From Teichococcus rhizosphaerae (GTDB lineage: Bacteria > Pseudomonadota > Alphaproteobacteria > Acetobacterales > Acetobacteraceae), in NCBI RefSeq assembly GCF_002631185.1, contig NZ_PDNU01000038.1:1-54112 (forward strand): a stretch of 54,112 bases of DNA. Reading direction: 5' to 3'. Shown in pieces: positions 51,776-54,112 of the stretch. How positions within the stretch are numbered: position 1 is the stretch's first letter; every line of letters starts with the position of its first letter. The notes below the pieces were generated by a model. The model was not told the DNA's origin and made no database searches. It saw only the letters and a list, made by a program, of their open reading frames with translations. The position numbers and the translations under genes are program-made.

Positions 51776-54112
<2,337 letters not shown>

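Overview
The window is GC-rich with very short intergenic gaps. Its gene content (suf cluster with an Rrf2 regulator, three-subunit pnt transhydrogenase, ispH-thrB-rnhA, fused bcsAB plus bcsD) points to an alphaproteobacterium of the Acetobacteraceae, probably Roseomonas-like. That placement comes from gene content and composition only. No rRNA, tRNA, phage, IS element or CRISPR array was seen. It reads as ordinary chromosome rather than a mobile region.

Layout. 1-2.75 kb: a small unknown gene, a YqgE/AlgH protein, a Prx5-type peroxiredoxin and a NUDIX hydrolase. 2.88-9.63 kb: the suf iron-sulfur assembly cluster in the order Rrf2 regulator, sufB, sufC, sufD, sufS, sufU, sufT-like, sufA, followed by an OsmC/Ohr peroxidase. 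10.1-18.1 kb: single genes, namely a Tat-exported metallo-beta-lactamase-fold hydrolase, an unrecognised serine-hydrolase-like protein, an RlmD/TrmA-type RNA methyltransferase, glutaryl-CoA dehydrogenase, a DEAD-box helicase and an alpha/beta hydrolase. 18.2-30.1 kb: a cellulose operon with bcsZ, a Pro/Ala-rich protein at the BcsH/CcpAx position, bcsQ, a fused bcsAB, bcsC and bcsD. 30.3-33.3 kb: pntAA-pntAB-pntB. 33.4 kb: an orphan Crp/Fnr-type regulator that looks leaderless. 34.3-39.4 kb: a peptide/nickel-type ABC importer whose two ATPases are fused. 39.6-43.3 kb: a hydantoinase/5-oxoprolinase pair. 43.4-45.7 kb: an SDR, a relic of a DsbA-family isomerase and a nitronate-monooxygenase-like flavoprotein. 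45.7-48.2 kb (minus strand): ispH-thrB-rnhA. 48.4-49.9 kb: a lipoprotein and a methyltransferase. 50.0-54.1 kb: a tandem glycine riboswitch ahead of gcvT-gcvH-gcvP; gcvP runs off the window end.

The most interesting part is the cellulose operon. It has the CcpAx-AcsAB-AcsC-AcsD order known from Komagataeibacter, but with a MinD-like BcsQ inserted. The Pro/Ala-rich protein carries about five evenly spaced copies of a short (S/G)LLxxLG motif, and a related PLPGLLR sequence ends BcsQ. This suggests a multivalent cytoplasmic scaffold linking BcsQ, BcsD and the synthase. Other points of note are a GC-rich palindromic repeat that has expanded inside the suf regulator and recurs between ispH and thrB, and a perfect hairpin that would hide the ribosome-binding site of the hydantoinase gene.

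Coordinates were counted by hand from the sequence. Family assignments rest on motifs and on memory of the families, not on searches.
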